Shown in pieces: positions 56,565 to 64,000 of a stretch of 64,000 bases of DNA. The stretch is taken from positions 1 through 64,000 of the forward strand of contig RXJD01000065.1 of the NCBI GenBank assembly GCA_003987775.1, given 5' to 3'. The translations under genes were made by a program, and so were the position numbers. The notes beneath the pieces were generated by a model. That model did no database searches. It was not told the DNA's origin and was given only the letters and a program-made list of their open reading frames with translations. The first letter of the stretch is position 1. The number at the start of each line of letters is the position of its first letter. This DNA is from Mycobacterium sp. (GTDB taxonomy: Bacteria; Actinomycetota; Actinomycetes; Mycobacteriales; Mycobacteriaceae).

Positions 56565-57391
56565 GTTCGCGATTCTGCCCTATCGATATGAATGAAGTCG
56601 GAGCGGTTGCGCAGCACCCCGATGCTGTCCCGGGCCTTCGCGATTTTGTCGAGGTCGAGGTCCGCGAGAATCAGTTGCGGCTCTGAGCCGGCAGACGCCT
56701 CGACTTCCCCCCACGGCGACGCCACCAGGCTGCCTCCGACGCCCGTGGGCGCCCCCGAACGGCTCACGGCGTCGCCCGGGTCGGCCTGGCCGGCGGCGAT
56801 GACGAAGCAGGTCGAATCCAATGCCCGCGCGCGGGCCAGCAGCGTCCACTGCTCGAGTTTGCCCGGTCCGGAGCCCCAGGACGCGCACACCACAATCAGC
56901 TCGGCGCCGCGGTCGGCCAACTCGGTGTAGAGCGCGGGAAATCGAATGTCGTAGCACAGCGTCAGACCCACCCGGACGCCGTCGACCTCGATCACCACCG
57001 GTTGCAACCCGGGCGCCACGGTGCGCGATTCGGTGAATCCGAATGCGTCGTAGAGGTGAATCTTGTCGTAATGTGCGTCCGGCTCGTTGGGCGTGCCGGG
57101 CCCGGCCGCGATCAGGGTGTTGGTGACCCGGCCGTCGCCGGACGGTGCGAACATGCCCGCGACCACGGTGATGCCGGTGTCTGCGGCGATCCGTCGGACC
57201 CCGTCGGCCCATGGGCCGACGACCGGCTCGGCGATGGGCGCCAACGGGACCCCGAACCGGCACATGGTGGCTTCCGGGAACACCACCAGGCGGGCGCCGC
57301 CGTCTGCGGCGCGCTGGGCGTAGTCGCGCACCAGCTGCAGATTTGCGGCGGGGTCGGTGCCGCTGAGAATCTGGGCCACAGCGATTCGCAT
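56561..57391 (-). CDS. Carbon-nitrogen hydrolase (nitrilase family, Rv0480c homologue)
   Basis: A 276-residue nitrilase-superfamily enzyme with the full triad: Glu in LVVFPEATM, Lys in YDKIHLYDAFGF, and Cys in LTLCYDIRFP. The closest type is the Nit/omega-amidase-like branch; the substrate is an amide. The ATG at 57391 (MRIAVAQILSGTD) is chosen because the fold begins with that strand; the frame is open far upstream. It is coupled to the DUF2993 gene. Confidence 0.9.
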   Translation of the reverse strand: MRIAVAQILSGTDPAANLQLVRDYAQRAADGGARLVVFPEATMCRFGVPLAPIAEPVVGPWADGVRRIAADTGITVVAGMFAPSGDGRVTNTLIAAGPGTPNEPDAHYDKIHLYDAFGFTESRTVAPGLQPVVIEVDGVRVGLTLCYDIRFPALYTELADRGAELIVVCASWGSGPGKLEQWTLLARARALDSTCFVIAAGQADPGDAVSRSGAPTGVGGSLVASPWGEVEASAGSEPQLILADLDLDKIAKARDSIGVLRNRSDFIHIDRAESRT

Positions 57392-57420
57392 GAACGCCAG
57401 CTTAGGCAACCGGAGGGTGG

Positions 57421-57972
57421 TCAGCCGGTCCCGTTGCGCGACGTAGCTTCGCCCCCGTTGGTCAGCCACAGCGTGGTGAAGCGCTGCTCGATGGTCACCA
57501 GCTGGCCGAGTTCGTTGCCGATGATGCGCTCCAGCTTTCCGCCGATGAAGGGGACGCGTACCTGGATGGTGAGCTGCAGCGTCATCCGGGCCTTGCCGGA
57601 TTCGGCGACCGGCTGTAGCAGCGCCGTACCCCACAGGTTGACCGGCGCACCGACGATCGATCCGGCGATGGACGCGGTCGCGATGCCGTCCCGGATGGGG
57701 CCCCATGATTCCTCGCGCCGCACGCACAGGTCGCCTCGGTGCAGCTGCGTGACCAGCGCGGGCAGGTTCTGACTGAGCATCGTCTGATGCGTGATGACCT
57801 CAATGGTGCCGTCATCGCCGGACTCGCCACCGATTCGCATCGACTCCAAGCTGGCAACGTCGACCGGGGTTTCGGCGAGCCGTCCCTCCCAATAAGCCAA
57901 GTCATGGAAGGCCTGGTGGACGTCTCGGACGGTGCCCTCGTAGTCGGCCGACATGTCGAATGAACGCGGCAT
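57421..57972 (-). CDS. DUF2505 protein (Rv0481c homologue)
   Basis: A 183-residue protein starting MPRSFDMSADYEGTVRDVHQ with the START/Bet v1-like fold of DUF2505: SWGPIRDGIATASIAGSIVG and LTIQVRVPFIGGKLERIIG are the conserved parts. It probably binds a hydrophobic ligand; the function is not known. It diverges from murB, 41 bases apart, and lies 29 bases upstream of the nitrilase gene. Confidence 0.85.
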   Translation of the reverse strand: MPRSFDMSADYEGTVRDVHQAFHDLAYWEGRLAETPVDVASLESMRIGGESGDDGTIEVITHQTMLSQNLPALVTQLHRGDLCVRREESWGPIRDGIATASIAGSIVGAPVNLWGTALLQPVAESGKARMTLQLTIQVRVPFIGGKLERIIGNELGQLVTIEQRFTTLWLTNGGEATSRNGTG

Positions 57973-58013
57973 AACAGAAAACGCTACCGTTACGGGGCCA
58001 TGAAACAGAGCAC

Positions 58014-59108
58014 ATGAAGCGGGAAGTCGGATCGTTATTTGCCGGCGCGCACGTGGCGGAGTCGGTGCCGCTTGCGCCGTTGACCACGCTGCGGGTGGGT
58101 CCAGTGGCGCGGCGCGTAATCACCTGTGACAGCAGCGATCAGGTGATCGCCGTGTTGCGGGCGCTGGATTCGCAAGCTCACGGCTCGGATGGTGGCCCCG
58201 TCTTGGTGTTTGCTGGCGGCTCTAATCTGGTGATCGGCGATGGGCTGGCGGACCTCACCGTGGTCCGGTTGGCCAACACCGGCATCGACGTCGACGGCAA
58301 CCTGGTGCGCGCCGGAGCGGGTGCGGTGTGGGACGACGTGGTGGTGCGGTCCATCGAACACGGCCTGGGCGGGCTGGAGTGCCTGTCGGGCATCCCCGGC
58401 TCGGCCGGGGCGACGCCGGTGCAGAACGTCGGTGCGTACGGCGTGGAGGTGTCGGACACCATCACCCGGGTCAGGCTGCTGGATCGGCACAGCGGCGAGG
58501 TGCGGTGGGTGCCCGCCGAGGAGTTGCGGTTCGGATACCGCACCAGCGTGCTCAAGCGGGCCGACGGGCTCGAGTTGCCCGCCATCGTGCTGGACGTCGA
58601 GTTCGCGCTGGATGGTTCCGGCCGCAGCGCGCCGTTGCGCTACGCGGAGCTGACCGCGGCGCTGGGTGTCGCCGCCGGCGAGCGGAGCGACCCCCGTTCG
58701 GTTCGCGAGGCGGTGCTGGCGCTGCGTGCCCGCAAGGGAATGGTGCTCGACGCCGACGATCACGACACTTGGAGCGTGGGCTCGTTCTTCACCAACCCGG
58801 TGGTCGCGCCGGAGGACTACGAGCGGCTGGCGGCAGCAACCCCGGGGCCGGTCCCGAACTACCCGGCGCCCGACGGCGTCAAGCTGGCCGCGGGCTGGCT
58901 GGTGGAACGCGCCGGTTTCGGGAAAGGGTTTCCCGGCGAGGACGCGCCGTGCCGGCTGTCCACCAAGCACGCCCTCGCTCTCACCAACCGCGGAAATGCC
59001 ACCGCGGAGGACGTGATAGTACTGGCGCGCACCGTTCGTGACGGAGTTCGTGACGTGTTTGGTATCACACTGGAACCCGAGCCTGTCCTGGTCGGATGCG
59101 CGTTGTAG
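58014..59108 (+). CDS. murB: UDP-N-acetylenolpyruvoylglucosamine reductase
   Basis: MurB makes UDP-N-acetylmuramic acid for peptidoglycan, using NADPH and FAD. The 364-residue type I enzyme has [13 protein letters not shown] (FAD pyrophosphate site), [18 protein letters not shown], and [11 protein letters not shown] with the catalytic Ser, and a C-terminal Glu in [11 protein letters not shown]. The start ATG at 58014 gives the family length. The L,D-transpeptidase gene follows 82 bases later. Confidence 0.96.
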   Translation: MKREVGSLFAGAHVAESVPLAPLTTLRVGPVARRVITCDSSDQVIAVLRALDSQAHGSDGGPVLVFAGGSNLVIGDGLADLTVVRLANTGIDVDGNLVRAGAGAVWDDVVVRSIEHGLGGLECLSGIPGSAGATPVQNVGAYGVEVSDTITRVRLLDRHSGEVRWVPAEELRFGYRTSVLKRADGLELPAIVLDVEFALDGSGRSAPLRYAELTAALGVAAGERSDPRSVREAVLALRARKGMVLDADDHDTWSVGSFFTNPVVAPEDYERLAAATPGPVPNYPAPDGVKLAAGWLVERAGFGKGFPGEDAPCRLSTKHALALTNRGNATAEDVIVLARTVRDGVRDVFGITLEPEPVLVGCAL

Positions 59109-59190
59109 CTGTTATTTTCGGGCGCGAGACATCCCGCTTTGCATCTTCGCAGTGGGGGAGAGGGCATCTCGCCCGGTATCTTTGTCGTTT

Positions 59191-60549
59191 GTGACCACCT
59201 CCAGCACCCCTTCGAGCCAGGGGCCGATCAATCGGCGCGCGGCTCTGGCGGCTATCGGCCTCGGGGTGTTCGCGCCGAGCGTCCTGGCCGCGTGTGCGGG
59301 CGGCAAGATCACTCCGCAGTCCGAGAAGAAGCCGCCGGCTGCGCCCAAGCTGACCTACCAGCCGGCGAACGCCACCGAAGATGTGGTGCCCATCGCGCCG
59401 ATCAGCGTCACGGTCACCGACGGGTGGTTCCAGAAGGTCGCCCTGACGAACTCGGCGGGAAAGCCCGTCGCGGGCACGTTCAACCAGGACCGCACCGTGT
59501 TCATGACGACCGAGCCGCTGGGCTACGACACCACCTATAACTGGAGTGGGTCGGCCGTGGGCCACGACGGCAAGACCATCCCGGTGGCGGGCAAGTTCAT
59601 CACCGTGACGCCGAAGAAGAAGATCGACGGCGGCTTCCAGCTGGCCGACGGCCAGACCGTCGGGGTCGCGGCACCCATCATTATCCAGTTCGACTCACCG
59701 ATCAGCGACAAGGCCGCCGTCGAGCGGGCGCTGACCATCAAGACCAACCCGCCGGTCGAGGGCAGCTGGGCGTGGTTGCCCGATGAGTCCCAGGGCGCCC
59801 GCATCCACTACCGGCCGCGCGAGTACTACCCGGCCGGTACCACCGTCAACGTCGACGCCAAGTTTTACGGGTTGCCGTTCGGCGACGGTGCCTACGGCCT
59901 GCAGGACATGTCGCTGAATATCCAGATCGGCCGTCGGCAGGTCGTCAAGGCGGAGGTCTCCTCGCACCGGATCCAGGTGGTCACCGACGCCGGCGTGATC
60001 ATGGACTTCCCGTGCAGCTACGGCGAGGCCGACAAGGCCCGCAACGTCACCCGCAACGGTATCCACGTAGTCACCGAGAAATACGCCGACTTCTACATGT
60101 CCAATCCCGCCGCCGGTTACAGCAACGTGCACGAGCGCTGGGCGGTGCGGATCTCCAACAACGGCGAGTTCATCCACGCCAACCCGTCGAGTGCCGGTGC
60201 CCAGGGCAACAGCAACGTGACCAACGGTTGTATCAACCTGTCGACGGCCGACGCCGCGGAGTACTTCCCGACGGCGATGTACGGCGACCCGGTCGAGGTG
60301 ACCGGCAGCTCCATCCAGCTCTCCTACGCCGACGGCGACATCTGGGACTGGGCAGTGGACTGGGACACCTGGTTGTCGATGTCGGCGCTGCCGGCGCCGT
60401 CGGGACGCGCTCCGGGCACCCAGATCCCCGTCACGGCGCCGGCCACCCCGTCAACGGCGCCCAGCCTCTCGGGCACCCCGACGACCACGACGACGACCAC
60501 CACGACGACGACCAGTACGACCGCGCCTAGTTCTGGGCCAGGTGGTTGA
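59191..60549 (+). CDS. lprQ: L,D-transpeptidase, lipoprotein LprQ (LdtMt5-like)
   Basis: L,D-transpeptidases make 3-3 peptidoglycan cross-links. The 452-residue product from GTG 59191 has an [11 protein letters not shown] signal with lipobox LAAC at about residue 33-36, two Ig-like domains, and the YkuD domain with His in [10 protein letters not shown] and Cys in [10 protein letters not shown]. The catalytic motif has TNGC in place of the common SHGC, as in LdtMt5 (Rv0483). A proline/threonine tail ends in nine Thr in a row. Its 3' end overlaps the convergent SDR gene by 23 bases. Confidence 0.92.
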   Translation: MTTSSTPSSQGPINRRAALAAIGLGVFAPSVLAACAGGKITPQSEKKPPAAPKLTYQPANATEDVVPIAPISVTVTDGWFQKVALTNSAGKPVAGTFNQDRTVFMTTEPLGYDTTYNWSGSAVGHDGKTIPVAGKFITVTPKKKIDGGFQLADGQTVGVAAPIIIQFDSPISDKAAVERALTIKTNPPVEGSWAWLPDESQGARIHYRPREYYPAGTTVNVDAKFYGLPFGDGAYGLQDMSLNIQIGRRQVVKAEVSSHRIQVVTDAGVIMDFPCSYGEADKARNVTRNGIHVVTEKYADFYMSNPAAGYSNVHERWAVRISNNGEFIHANPSSAGAQGNSNVTNGCINLSTADAAEYFPTAMYGDPVEVTGSSIQLSYADGDIWDWAVDWDTWLSMSALPAPSGRAPGTQIPVTAPATPSTAPSLSGTPTTTTTTTTTTTSTTAPSSGPGG

Positions 60550-61285
60550 ACTTCCGGGTTGCCGAAGCCTGGTCCCTGGGCCGGATGATGATCTGGTCCA
60601 GGTTCACGTGTGGGGGCCGCGATGCCACGAACCCGATGACCTCGGCGACGTCGGCGGCCACCAGCGGCGTCATCCCCGTGTAGACAGCGTCCGCGCGTTG
60701 CTCGTCGCCGTCGAACCGAACCAGCGAGAATTCGGTCTCCACCGCGCCGGGGGCAATCTCGGTGAGCCGCACCGGCTTTCCCAGTAGTTCCCCGCGCAGC
60801 GTGCGGTGCAGTGCGCCCTGCGCGTGCTTGGCTGCCGTGTAGCCCGCCCCGCCGTCGTAAATCTCAAGTGCCGCAATCGAAGTCACGGTGACGATCAGTC
60901 CGTCGCCGGACCCGATCAGTTTCGGCAGCAGGGCCCGGGTGATTCGCAGGGTGCCCAGCACGTTGGTCTCCCACATCCAGCGCCAGTGCTCCATGTCGGC
61001 ATCCGCGACCGGGGCCAGACCCTTGGCGCCGCCGGCGTTGTTGACCAGCACGTCGACCCGGTCCAGTCCGCTGGCCAACGCTGCCACGTCATCGTCTTTT
61101 GTGACGTCGGCCACAACGCCGGTGCCACCGATCTCGGTCGCCAGTGCGTGGATCCGGTCTGCCCGGCGTGCCACTGCAACCACATGAAAGCCTTGTGCGG
61201 CAAGGACTTTCGCAGTGGCCTCGCCGATCCCGGAACTGGCTCCGGTCACCACGGCGACGGGTTTCTGCGGGTCGGGGGAACTCAT
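60527..61285 (-). CDS. Short-chain dehydrogenase (Rv0484c homologue)
   Basis: A 252-residue classical [23 protein letters not shown] near the start, [31 protein letters not shown] with the catalytic Ser, Tyr and Lys, and [10 protein letters not shown]. The substrate is not known. The ATG at 61285 ([13 protein letters not shown]) is chosen as the fold begins directly; the frame is open far upstream. It diverges from the ROK gene. Confidence 0.9.
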   Translation of the reverse strand: MSSPDPQKPVAVVTGASSGIGEATAKVLAAQGFHVVAVARRADRIHALATEIGGTGVVADVTKDDDVAALASGLDRVDVLVNNAGGAKGLAPVADADMEHWRWMWETNVLGTLRITRALLPKLIGSGDGLIVTVTSIAALEIYDGGAGYTAAKHAQGALHRTLRGELLGKPVRLTEIAPGAVETEFSLVRFDGDEQRADAVYTGMTPLVAADVAEVIGFVASRPPHVNLDQIIIRPRDQASATRKFNHLAQN

Positions 61286-61466
61286 CGGGACAACTCTAAT
61301 AAACGTGCTAAATTTTCGGTGTGTACTGCAGTGCCTCGTTCCGCACGACGACCGCGTGTCTCCACGCGGGCGCGTGTTGTTGTCGCGCACTTTGCCGCGC
61401 CTGAACTGACGCAAGTCGCGGGTGTGGCCAGGGACCCGGCCATAGGAACTCGTAAAAGGACTGCCA

Positions 61467-62783
61467 GTGCACTCGACTACTCTCACCCACCAATCGCACA
61501 GCCGCACGGGGCTTAACGGACCGTTGCGGGCATACCGCCAGGTCGTGCCTCCGGCGTTGCACCTGTCGGACTCCGCCGCGGCGTCGGTGTTTCGCGCCGT
61601 ACGGTTGCGCGGACCCGTCGGCCGCGACGTCATCGCCAACGTCACCTCGCTGAGCATCGCCACGGTGAACCGCCAGGTCATCGCGTTGCTCGATGCCGGG
61701 CTCCTGCGTGAACGCGCCGACTTGGCGGTCTCCGGAGCGATCGGGCGTCCGCGGGTTCCGGTCGAGGTGAACCACGAGCCCTTCGTCACCCTCGGCATTC
61801 ACATCGGTGCGCGCACCACCAGCATCGTGGCCACCGACCTGTTCGGCCGCACGCTGGACACAGTCGAGACTCCGACGCCACTCAACGCCGCGGGCTCCGC
61901 GCTGACGTCGCTGTCGCACAGCGCCAGTCGCTATCTGCGCCGCTGGCACCGGCGGCGCGCGTTGTGGGCCGGCGTGGCGATCGGCGGAACCGTGGACAGC
62001 GCAACCGGTCTGGTGGACCACCCCCGATTGGGCTGGCGGCAGGCTCCTGTCGGGCCGGTGCTGGCCGATGCGCTCGGCCTGCCGGTCTCGGTGGCGTCCC
62101 ACGTGGACGCCATGGCCGGCGCCGAACTGCTGCTGGGAATGCGCAGATTCGCGCCCGGTACGTCGACCAGCCTGTACGTGTATGCCCGTGAAACTGTGGG
62201 CTATGCGCTGGTGATCGACGGGCGCGTGCATTGCCCGGCGAGTGGGCCGGGCACCATTGCGCCGCTGCCGGTGCAATCGGAGTTGCTGGGCGGTTCGGGA
62301 CAGCTGGAAGCCACGGTCAGCGACGAGGCGGTGCTGGCCGCCGCCCGTCGGCTCCGGATCCTGCCTGGGGTGGCTCCCGCCAACCGTCCCGGTGCCTCGA
62401 CGACCGCGATGGCGGACCTGCTGCGGGTGGCGCGGGCCGGCAACGAGCAGGCCAGGGAACTGTTGTCGGAGCGGGCGCGGGTACTCGGCGGGGCAGTGGC
62501 GCTGCTGCGCGACATGCTCAATCCCGACGAAGTGGTGGTCGGCGGTCAGGCGTTCACCGAATATCCGGAGGGCATGGCGGAGGTCGAGGCCGCCTTCACC
62601 GAGCGTTCGGTGCTGGCGCCGCGCGACATCCGCGTCACGGCCTTCGGTAACCGCGTGCAGGAGGCCGGGGCGGGAATCGTCTCACTGGACGGGCTGTATG
62701 CCGACCCGCTGGGCGCGATGCGGCGCTCGGGAGCGCTGGGTAGCCGGCTCGTCGACTCCGAGCCCACGGCCATCGCCAAATAG
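61467..62783 (+). CDS. ROK-family transcriptional regulator (Rv0485 homologue)
   Basis: A 438-residue protein with an N-terminal winged helix (VFRAVRLRGPVGRDVIANVT) and a ROK/actin-like domain (LGIHIGARTTSIVATDLFGR; GVAIGGTVDSATGLVDHPRL). The usual ROK zinc-binding Cys cluster is not seen, so a sugar-kinase function is unlikely. M. tuberculosis Rv0485 controls the pe13-ppe18 pair. GTG 61467 follows AAAGGA. mshA starts 65 bases after its stop. Confidence 0.9.
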   Translation: MHSTTLTHQSHSRTGLNGPLRAYRQVVPPALHLSDSAAASVFRAVRLRGPVGRDVIANVTSLSIATVNRQVIALLDAGLLRERADLAVSGAIGRPRVPVEVNHEPFVTLGIHIGARTTSIVATDLFGRTLDTVETPTPLNAAGSALTSLSHSASRYLRRWHRRRALWAGVAIGGTVDSATGLVDHPRLGWRQAPVGPVLADALGLPVSVASHVDAMAGAELLLGMRRFAPGTSTSLYVYARETVGYALVIDGRVHCPASGPGTIAPLPVQSELLGGSGQLEATVSDEAVLAAARRLRILPGVAPANRPGASTTAMADLLRVARAGNEQARELLSERARVLGGAVALLRDMLNPDEVVVGGQAFTEYPEGMAEVEAAFTERSVLAPRDIRVTAFGNRVQEAGAGIVSLDGLYADPLGAMRRSGALGSRLVDSEPTAIAK

Positions 62784-62848
62784 GCGTCTGATCTGCCCAA
62801 GCCATGCGCGTGGGCTGACGCCGCGGCGCGTGCTGTAAAGATGACAGT

Positions 62849-64000
62849 GTGCGGTACGACGACGAACCACGCCGGGTTGCCCTGCTCGCGGTGCACACCT
62901 CCCCGCTGGCGCAGCCCGGCACCGGTGACGCCGGCGGCCTGAACGTCTACGTGCTGCAAAGCGCGCTACATCTCGCCAAGCGCGGCATCGAGGTGGAAAT
63001 TTTCACCCGGGCCACCGCCTCGGCGGACCCACCGGTGGTGCGAGCCGCGCCCGGCGTGCTGGTCCGCAACGTGGTAGCCGGGCCGTTCGAGGGTCTGGAT
63101 AAGTACGACCTGCCGACCCAGCTGTGCGCCTTCGCCGCGGGCGTGCTGCGCGCCGAGGCCGCGCATGAACCGGGTTATTACGACATCGTCCACTCGCACT
63201 ACTGGCTGTCCGGTCAGGTCGGCTGGCTGGCGCGTGACCGGTGGGCGGTTCCGTTGGTGCACACGGCGCACACGCTGGCCGCGGTGAAGAACGCGGCGCT
63301 CGCCGCGGGCGACACCGCCGAGCCGCCGCTGCGGACGGTCGGCGAGCAGCAGGTCGTCGACGAGGCGGACCGGCTCATCGTGAACACCGAAGACGAAGCG
63401 CGCCAACTGATCTCGTTGCACCGCGCGGATCCGGCCCGGATCGACGTGGTGCATCCCGGCGTGGACCTGGAAGTTTTTCGGCCGGGTGACCGCACGGCTG
63501 CCCGGGCCGCACTGGGACTGGCGCTCGACGAGCCGGTGGTGGCCTTCGTGGGGCGCATCCAGCCGCTGAAGGCGCCCGACATCGTGCTGCGTGCGGCCGC
63601 GCGACTGCCGGGGGTGCGCATCATCGTGGCCGGTGGGCCCTCCGGTAGCGGGCTGGCGTCTCCCGACGGCTTGGCGCACCTGGCCGAGGAACTCGGTATC
63701 GCCTCGCGGGTGACGTTCCTGCCCCCGCAGTCCCGCTCGGATCTGGCCACCTTGTTCCACGCGGCCGACCTGGTTGCGGTGCCCAGCTATTCGGAGTCGT
63801 TCGGCTTGGTGGCGGTCGAGGCGCAGGCCTGCGGGACGCCGGTGGTCGCCGCCGCGGTCGGCGGGTTGCCGGTCGCGGTGCGTGACGGCGTTACCGGCAC
63901 GCTGGTCGCCGGGCACGAGGTGGGGCAGTGGGCGGACGCGATCGACCACCTGCTGCGGGCCAGCGCCGGCCCGCAGGGCTGGGTGATGAGCAGGGCGGCG
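62849..64000 (+). CDS. mshA: D-inositol-3-phosphate glycosyltransferase MshA, 5' part
   Basis: MshA joins UDP-GlcNAc to inositol-3-phosphate, the first step of mycothiol synthesis. The GT-B enzyme is cut by the window edge after about 383 residues. [19 protein letters not shown] is the N-terminal loop, [20 protein letters not shown] the phosphate site, and [20 protein letters not shown] the EX7E motif of family GT4. The start is GTG at 62849 ([18 protein letters not shown]); a GTG two bases earlier and an ATG at 62841 are in other frames. Confidence 0.93.
   Translation, partial: MRYDDEPRRVALLAVHTSPLAQPGTGDAGGLNVYVLQSALHLAKRGIEVEIFTRATASADPPVVRAAPGVLVRNVVAGPFEGLDKYDLPTQLCAFAAGVLRAEAAHEPGYYDIVHSHYWLSGQVGWLARDRWAVPLVHTAHTLAAVKNAALAAGDTAEPPLRTVGEQQVVDEADRLIVNTEDEARQLISLHRADPARIDVVHPGVDLEVFRPGDRTAARAALGLALDEPVVAFVGRIQPLKAPDIVLRAAARLPGVRIIVAGGPSGSGLASPDGLAHLAEELGIASRVTFLPPQSRSDLATLFHAADLVAVPSYSESFGLVAVEAQACGTPVVAAAVGGLPVAVRDGVTGTLVAGHEVGQWADAIDHLLRASAGPQGWVMSRAA

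Overview
The window is chromosomal DNA from a Mycobacterium. Gene content and order follow the Mycobacterium tuberculosis Rv0435c to Rv0486 segment almost gene for gene: AAA ATPase, pssA, psd, moeA2, groEL2, PPE10-like, rskA-sigK, mmpL4-mmpS4, Rv0455c, echA2, Rv0457c, Rv0458, lpdC, ramB, icl1, fadB2, umaA, pcaA, hbhA, deoC, murB, an L,D-transpeptidase, a ROK regulator and mshA. M. tuberculosis equivalences come from remembered gene order and protein resemblance, not a search. The MPTR-type PPE protein and the PE protein at the left edge suggest a slow-growing, non-tuberculous species.

Layout. 0-9.4 kb: PE fragment; phospholipid genes (psd-pssA) with a CDC48-like ATPase; an MFS transporter with no ordinary start codon; moeA2-SDR; a Baeyer-Villiger-type monooxygenase; a cupin. 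9.5-12.7 kb: groEL2 behind two CIRCE operators, then a TerC protein. 12.7-18.2 kb: FMN-binding protein, PPE, amidohydrolase, a glyoxalase-like gene broken by a nonsense codon, a DinB protein, a membrane protein. 18.2-22.8 kb: a leftward six-gene operon ending in sigK-rskA, headed by a sequence matching the SigK promoter and nearly leaderless; its ufaA1 member keeps only its two ends. 22.8-32.1 kb: two mmpS-mmpL pairs in opposite orientation around a TetR gene, with an iron-box-like site upstream of the mmpS4 copy, and the Rv0455c homologue (needed for siderophore secretion in M. tuberculosis) with a small cysteine-rich secreted protein. 32-40.2 kb: echA2, DedA, prolyl oligopeptidase, aldehyde dehydrogenase plus partner, small membrane proteins, lpdC. 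40.2-42.4 kb: a stretch absent from the M. tuberculosis order, holding an 18-codon reading frame coupled to a 52-residue lipoprotein, a secreted protein and unassigned DNA. 42.4-49.3 kb: ramB, thioesterase, icl1, fadB2, umaA. 49.3-57.9 kb: pcaA, regulators, hbhA followed by tandem hairpins, deoC and conserved genes. 58-64 kb: murB, L,D-transpeptidase, SDR, ROK regulator and the start of mshA.

Functionally the window is cell-envelope and central-metabolism heavy: phospholipid synthesis, mycolate modification, peptidoglycan (murB, L,D-transpeptidase), siderophore export, glyoxylate shunt with its regulator, and mycothiol synthesis. No tRNA, rRNA, insertion sequence, prophage or CRISPR array was seen. 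I found no large undescribed system. The most useful leads are the leader-lipoprotein pair, the collapsed ufaA1, the repeated hbhA terminator hairpins, the small protein next to Rv0455c, and the MFS gene with a possible AUU start.
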